Source: JAVVVD01 sp036652795 (GTDB lineage: Bacteria; Bacillota; Clostridia; Christensenellales; CAG-138). From it: a DNA stretch of 64,000 bases. Both the position numbers and the translations under genes were made by a program. Below, one piece after another: positions 60,264 to 64,000 of this stretch. Every line of letters starts with the position of its first letter. The first letter of the stretch is position 1. The DNA is taken from positions 124,001-188,000 of the forward strand of contig JAVVVD010000003.1 of assembly GCA_036652795.1 (NCBI GenBank), read 5' to 3'. The notes below the pieces were generated by a model. That model ran no database searches, was not told the origin of the DNA, and saw nothing but the letters and a program-made list of their open reading frames with translations.

Positions 60264-61502
60264 TTATTCATATAGCGGATATTTTTTTGTCATCTCCATA
60301 ACGCCGGCCTTTACCTCGGCAACTGCGGCCTCGCCTTCGTTAACAACACGCGCGATAAATGTCGCTATGCGCACCATATCCTGCTCCGTAAGGCCGCGGC
60401 TCGTCACCGCAGGAGTGCCTACGCGCAGTCCGCTTGTAACGAATGGGGAGCGCGTTTCGAACGGTATTGTATTCTTGTTGGCGGTGATATTCGCCTCATC
60501 CAGCAGTGTCTCCACCTCTTTGCCGGTCTTGCCGCTTGCGGTAAGATCCAGCAGCATAAGGTGGTTATCCGTTCCGCCTGACACAAGCCTGATGCCCTGT
60601 GCCGTAAGCGCATCAGCAAGCGCTCTGGCGTTGAGTATCACCTGATGCTGGTACTTTTTGAATTCCGGCGTAAGCGCCTCTTTGAAGCATACCGCCTTTG
60701 CGGCGATTGTGTGCATAAGCGGACCGCCCTGCGTGCCCGGGAATATTGCCTTATCTATTGCCTTTGCAAGCTCCTCACGGCATAGTATCAATCCTCCGCG
60801 TGGGCCGCGCAGCGTTTTATGGGTTGTGCTAGTAACAACATCCGCATATGGTATTGGGCTCATGTGTTCGCCGGCGGCCACAAGGCCTGCGATATGTGCC
60901 ATATCCACCATAAACAGCGCGCCAACAGATTTGGCTATCGCACCCATGCGTTCAAAATCTATCGCGCGGGGATAGGCCGAAGCGCCCGCCACTATCAGCT
61001 TTGGTTTAGCTTCCTTTGCGATGCGTTCAAGCTCGTTATAGTCTATCTTCTCGTCCGCTTCGGCGACGCCGTAGGGCACTATTTTAAAATATTTACCGGA
61101 CATATTCACAGGACTGCCGTGTGTAAGATGCCCTCCATGGGAAAGATTCATGCCAAGTATCGTATCGCCGTACTCCAACAGGCCGAAATATACCGCCAGG
61201 TTTGCCTGTGCACCCGAATGTGGCTGTACATTTGCGTGATCCGCACCAAAAAGCTCCTTTGCACGTTCACGCGCAAGGTTTTCAACCGCATCCACGTGCT
61301 CGCAGCCGCCATAATACCGCTTGCCAGGGTAACCCTCTGCATATTTATTTGTAAGGTGGCTGCCCATTGCGGCCATAACCGCCTCACTCACAAAATTTTC
61401 GCTTGCAATAAGCTCCAGATGGTCACGCTGACGGTCAAGCTCTTTTTTCATAATCTCCGCAAGCTGTTTGTCGGTTTTTTCTATCACATCGAACTGTATC
61501 AT
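60264..61502 (-). CDS. glyA: Serine hydroxymethyltransferase
   Basis: This 412-residue PLP enzyme interconverts serine and glycine and feeds one-carbon units to tetrahydrofolate. The PLP lysine lies in TSTTHKTLRGPRGG; IASENFVSEAV and NKYAEGYPGKRYYGG are canonical. The ATG at 61502 follows GGAGGG; the longer upstream frame has no start with a ribosome-binding site. Confidence 0.97.
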   Translation of the reverse strand: MIQFDVIEKTDKQLAEIMKKELDRQRDHLELIASENFVSEAVMAAMGSHLTNKYAEGYPGKRYYGGCEHVDAVENLARERAKELFGADHANVQPHSGAQANLAVYFGLLEYGDTILGMNLSHGGHLTHGSPVNMSGKYFKIVPYGVAEADEKIDYNELERIAKEAKPKLIVAGASAYPRAIDFERMGAIAKSVGALFMVDMAHIAGLVAAGEHMSPIPYADVVTSTTHKTLRGPRGGLILCREELAKAIDKAIFPGTQGGPLMHTIAAKAVCFKEALTPEFKKYQHQVILNARALADALTAQGIRLVSGGTDNHLMLLDLTASGKTGKEVETLLDEANITANKNTIPFETRSPFVTSGLRVGTPAVTSRGLTEQDMVRIATFIARVVNEGEAAVAEVKAGVMEMTKKYPLYE

Positions 61503-61544
61503 ATGCTGATCCCTCCGAAAACATAATATTATATACACACCTGT

Positions 61545-61585
61545 ATTATAAATTGTGGGCGGATGTAAATCAACCGCCCACAATT
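61545..61585 (-). promoter_or_regulatory. glyA promoter nested in a terminator-like hairpin
   Basis: TTGATT (61568-61573) and TATAAT (61545-61550) are 17 bp apart. The spacer forms one arm of a hairpin with arms AATTGTGGGCGG/CCGCCCACAATT (61551-61585), which ends the aspS-RseC transcript. One element thus ends one unit and starts the next. Confidence 0.55.
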
Positions 61586-61592
61586 AAAACAT

Positions 61593-62009
61593 TTACTGCA
61601 CCTGTTTTTCGCCGCCCTGCACAAGTTCTGTCATGCGCGGCTTAAACGTACCCATGCGCGAAAGCCTTGGCTCCAATCCCCGGAATATGAAGAACGTGCC
61701 TGCCGCAAACAGCACGCCGCCCAGCGCCGCATACAGATCTCCCCATATCGAGCCAAGCACCACGCCGCATATTAGCGCCACGATTGGTATGCCGTACATC
61801 AAAAGGCTTGCACGCAACACGCTGCCGCCATGCAGCTCTATCACCACCGTATCGCCTGCGGCCGCGCCCAGCACGTTTTCGATCTCAATATCCGCCTCGC
61901 GGCTGCCGATTGCAAAGCACGCATTGCAGTGGCCGCACGCATCGCTGCGGCAAAACCTGACGATTGCGATTTCGCCACGCGTTTCAATCACCTTACCGGT
62001 CTGCTTCAT
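61593..62009 (-). CDS. RseC/MucC-family membrane protein
   Basis: This 138-residue protein has the RseC cysteine cluster CRSDACGHCNAC (Cys20, 25, 28, 31), a beta-rich domain and two transmembrane helices (about 68-88 and 92-110). Homologues occur with SoxR reduction and Rnf complexes and may carry an Fe-S or metal site; the function here is unknown. It follows aspS by 10 bp. Confidence 0.88.
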   Translation of the reverse strand: MKQTGKVIETRGEIAIVRFCRSDACGHCNACFAIGSREADIEIENVLGAAAGDTVVIELHGGSVLRASLLMYGIPIVALICGVVLGSIWGDLYAALGGVLFAAGTFFIFRGLEPRLSRMGTFKPRMTELVQGGEKQVQ

Positions 62010-62019
62010 ATTTTTCCCT

Positions 62020-63807
62020 CTATTGCTCCAGTATGCTTATGCCCAGCTCGTCAAGCTGCTGCTTGTCAACAGGCGATGGTGCATTTGTCATCAGGCACGC
62101 TGCTGTTTGCACCTTTGGGAATGCTATAACATCCCTTATGTTGTTTGTACCCGTTATAAGCATAACAAGCCTATCAAGTCCATATGCCAAGCCGCCGTGC
62201 GGAGGCGCGCCATACTTGAATGCCTCCATAAGGAAGCCGAAGCGCTCCCACGCCTGCTCCTTTGAGAAACCCAACGTGCTAAACATCTTTTCCTGAATCT
62301 CTGGCGAATGGATACGGATTGATCCGCCGCCTATCTCGTTGCCATTTAACACCATATCATATGCCTTTGCACGCACCTTGCCAGGGGCTGTGTCCATAAG
62401 TGCAAGATCCTCATCCATAGGGCTGGTGAATGGATGGTGCATCGCCACGAAGCGGCCCGCTTCTTCGTCATACTCAAGCAGTGGGAACTCAGTTACCCAC
62501 AGCAGGTTGATTTTGGAATCATCCATTAGCCCCAGGCGTCTTCCGACCTCAAGTCTCAGCGCGCCAAGCGATTGGTAGACAACCTCGTTACGATCCGCTA
62601 TAAAGAACACAATATCGCCGGGCTTCGCATCCACGCGCGATTGCAATGAAGATATCTGCTCATCGGTAAGAAATTTTGCAAATGAGCATTGCATTCCGTC
62701 CGGCTTCATGCTCATCCATGCAAGTCCCTTCGCCCTGTATATCTTTACGAATTCCACAAGCTCATCGATTTGCTTTCGCGTGAACTTGTCCACGCCGCCC
62801 TTGGCGTTTATACATCTTACGCTGCCGCCGTTCTCCACAGCGGAAGCGAATACTGAAAATCCGCATCCGGCCACGATATCGCTGACGTTCACGAACTCCA
62901 TATCAAACCTTGTATCCGGCTTGTCGGAACCAAATCGATCCATAGCCTCCGCATAGGTTATACGGCGCAGCGGCAGTTTAACATCCACACCGCGCGTTTC
63001 CTTGAGCAGCCTTGCTATAAAGCCCTCGTTTACGGCCAGCACATCGTCCACATCTACAAAGCTCATCTCAAGGTCGATCTGGGTAAATTCCGGCTGTCTG
63101 TCCGCACGAAGATCCTCATCTCTGAAGCAGCGAGCAATCTGCATATATCTGTCGTATCCTGAAAGCATCAAAAGCTGCTTGAATAGCTGCGGGCTTTGCG
63201 GCAGCGCATAGAACTCGCCCGGATGCACGCGGCTTGGCACCAGATAATCGCGCGCGCCCTCGGGTGTGGATTTGCATAGCATTGGCGTTTCTATCTCTAG
63301 AAAACCGTTTTCCGCAAAGTAATCCCTTGCTACGCGCGCAATCCTGTGACGCATCATAAGTATTTTTTGCATTACAGGGCGGCGCAGATCCAAATAGCGG
63401 TATTTTAGGCGAACCTGCTCCTGCGTATCCAGTTCGTCCTCTATATATATCGGGGGGGTTTCTGACTTGCTCAGTATCTTTAGCTCCGTCGCCTTTATTT
63501 CAAACGCGCCGGTTGTCATGTTGGGGTTGATCATTTCCTCAGCGCGCTTTTGCAGCACGCCCTTTACGGCAATCACATATTCGCTGCGTATGCTTTCCGC
63601 CAGTTCAAACGTTCCCTTATCTAGCGTACTTTCGTCAAATACCACCTGCATAACGCCACTGCGGTCGCGCAAGCCTATGAATATCAGCGCGCCCAGGTTG
63701 CGCCACGTGCCAGCCCAGCCCATCAACAGCACCTCGCTGCCTATCTCCTTTTCACCCGGCTGCGCACAGTAGTGAGTGCGCTTCCAGCCCTGCAACAATT
63801 CTGCCAT
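62020..63807 (-). CDS. aspS: Aspartyl-tRNA synthetase
   Basis: This 595-residue class II synthetase has an N-terminal OB anticodon domain (about 1-105), the class II core (motif 2 in CFRDEDLRADRQPEFTQIDLEMSF, motif 3 in GLAYGLDRLVMLI) and the bacterial GAD insertion (about 290-410). Full length. It follows hisS by 14 bp, the usual Firmicute order. Any T-box leader would be upstream of hisS, outside the window. Confidence 0.97.
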   Translation of the reverse strand: MAELLQGWKRTHYCAQPGEKEIGSEVLLMGWAGTWRNLGALIFIGLRDRSGVMQVVFDESTLDKGTFELAESIRSEYVIAVKGVLQKRAEEMINPNMTTGAFEIKATELKILSKSETPPIYIEDELDTQEQVRLKYRYLDLRRPVMQKILMMRHRIARVARDYFAENGFLEIETPMLCKSTPEGARDYLVPSRVHPGEFYALPQSPQLFKQLLMLSGYDRYMQIARCFRDEDLRADRQPEFTQIDLEMSFVDVDDVLAVNEGFIARLLKETRGVDVKLPLRRITYAEAMDRFGSDKPDTRFDMEFVNVSDIVAGCGFSVFASAVENGGSVRCINAKGGVDKFTRKQIDELVEFVKIYRAKGLAWMSMKPDGMQCSFAKFLTDEQISSLQSRVDAKPGDIVFFIADRNEVVYQSLGALRLEVGRRLGLMDDSKINLLWVTEFPLLEYDEEAGRFVAMHHPFTSPMDEDLALMDTAPGKVRAKAYDMVLNGNEIGGGSIRIHSPEIQEKMFSTLGFSKEQAWERFGFLMEAFKYGAPPHGGLAYGLDRLVMLITGTNNIRDVIAFPKVQTAACLMTNAPSPVDKQQLDELGISILEQ

Positions 63808-63821
63808 AACCTATCCCCTCT

Positions 63822-64000
63822 TTATGCTAATATTTCTTTTATACTCTGTGCGGCGCTTAAAAGCTCGACGCTCTTTTCTTCACCATTTTGCATATTTTTA
63901 AGCTTTACCCTATCATCCCTTAGTTCATCCTCGCCCAGTATGGCAACAATCCGAGCGTTAAGTTTATCAGCGTATTTAAACTGTGCCTTAAAGCTGCGAC
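63822..64000 (-). CDS. hisS: Histidyl-tRNA synthetase, C-terminal end (5' part outside window)
   Basis: The last 59 codons read RSFKAQFKYADKLNARIVAILGEDEL and then a short tail ending in TAA. This is the HisRS anticodon-binding domain (RSLKAQMKYADK and GEDEL motifs). The rest of the gene lies beyond the right edge. Confidence 0.9.
   Translation of the reverse strand, partial: RSFKAQFKYADKLNARIVAILGEDELRDDRVKLKNMQNGEEKSVELLSAAQSIKEILA

Noticed and set aside
1..64000. Mobile elements, prophage or recent transfer islands
   Set aside because: No transposase, integrase, terminal repeats or tRNA-adjacent junctions are seen; gene order is largely that of a conserved Firmicute backbone.

Overview
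The window reads as a piece of chromosome from an anaerobic, endospore-forming Firmicute, most likely an uncultured or poorly studied member of the Clostridia. The evidence is a spoVA operon with a sigma-G-like promoter, PolC-type replicative polymerase, IreB, SepF, DivIVA and the YlxR/YlxQ pair, an electron-bifurcating type [FeFe] hydrogenase, and the MEP isoprenoid route (dxr, ispG). Nearly everything is on the minus strand; the only plus-strand genes are a vanW-domain gene and one 56-codon membrane peptide. I see no insertion sequence, prophage, CRISPR array, tRNA or rRNA.

Layout. 1-2.3 kb: uvrB (cut by the window edge) and a Dabb protein. 2.4-5.9 kb: a small membrane peptide, coaX with an ECF S component, and vanW. 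5.9-8.1 kb: a five-gene overlapping spoVA operon beginning with two small proteins. 8.1-9.8 kb: a CPA2 antiporter with a PII-like partner. 9.8-13.2 kb: hydC, an HATPase, a thioredoxin-like ferredoxin and hydB. 13.3-22.9 kb: ygiQ and a 2549-residue cyclic beta-glucan synthase-like enzyme. 22.9-28 kb: divIVA, sepF, yggS, an HlyD-like protein, a dUTPase, an M16 protease and ylxY. 28-51.5 kb: the large information-processing cluster in nearly Bacillus order (rpsB, tsf, pyrH, frr, uppS, cdsA, dxr, rseP, ispG, polC, rimP, nusA, ylxR, ylxQ, infB, rbfA, nrnA, truB, ribF, rpsO, pnp, ylxY, mlpA). 51.5-55 kb: DUF1292, ruvX, ireB, a small membrane protein and iscR-iscS-iscU. 55-58.1 kb: an ABC importer with a Crp/Fnr regulator behind an operator-bearing promoter. 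58.3-60.1 kb: the hydrogenase catalytic subunit hydA. 60.2-64 kb: glyA, an RseC-like protein, aspS and the 3' end of hisS.

How parts fit together. HydA (58-60 kb) and HydB/HydC (10-13 kb) look like subunits of one NAD- and ferredoxin-linked hydrogenase, but they sit about 45 kb apart with separate promoters. IscR, IscS and IscU would supply Fe-S clusters. The translation cluster runs as several transcripts separated by intrinsic terminators, with recognisable sigma-A promoters before rpsB, rimP-nusA and rpsO.

Most notable observations: (1) the PolC proofreading domain keeps its fold-level similarity but has lost all five DEDDh catalytic residues; (2) truB has its conserved N-terminus and Shine-Dalgarno sequence in place, but the codon at the start position is AUA, with no AUG/GUG/UUG available upstream; (3) two unrecognised small proteins head the spoVA operon behind a good sigma-G match; (4) a CPA2 antiporter is paired with a PII-like protein; (5) a terminator-like hairpin lies in the rimP-nusA leader; (6) a dyad-rich region with a perfect 10-bp inverted repeat overlaps the start of the Crp/Fnr-ABC transcript.
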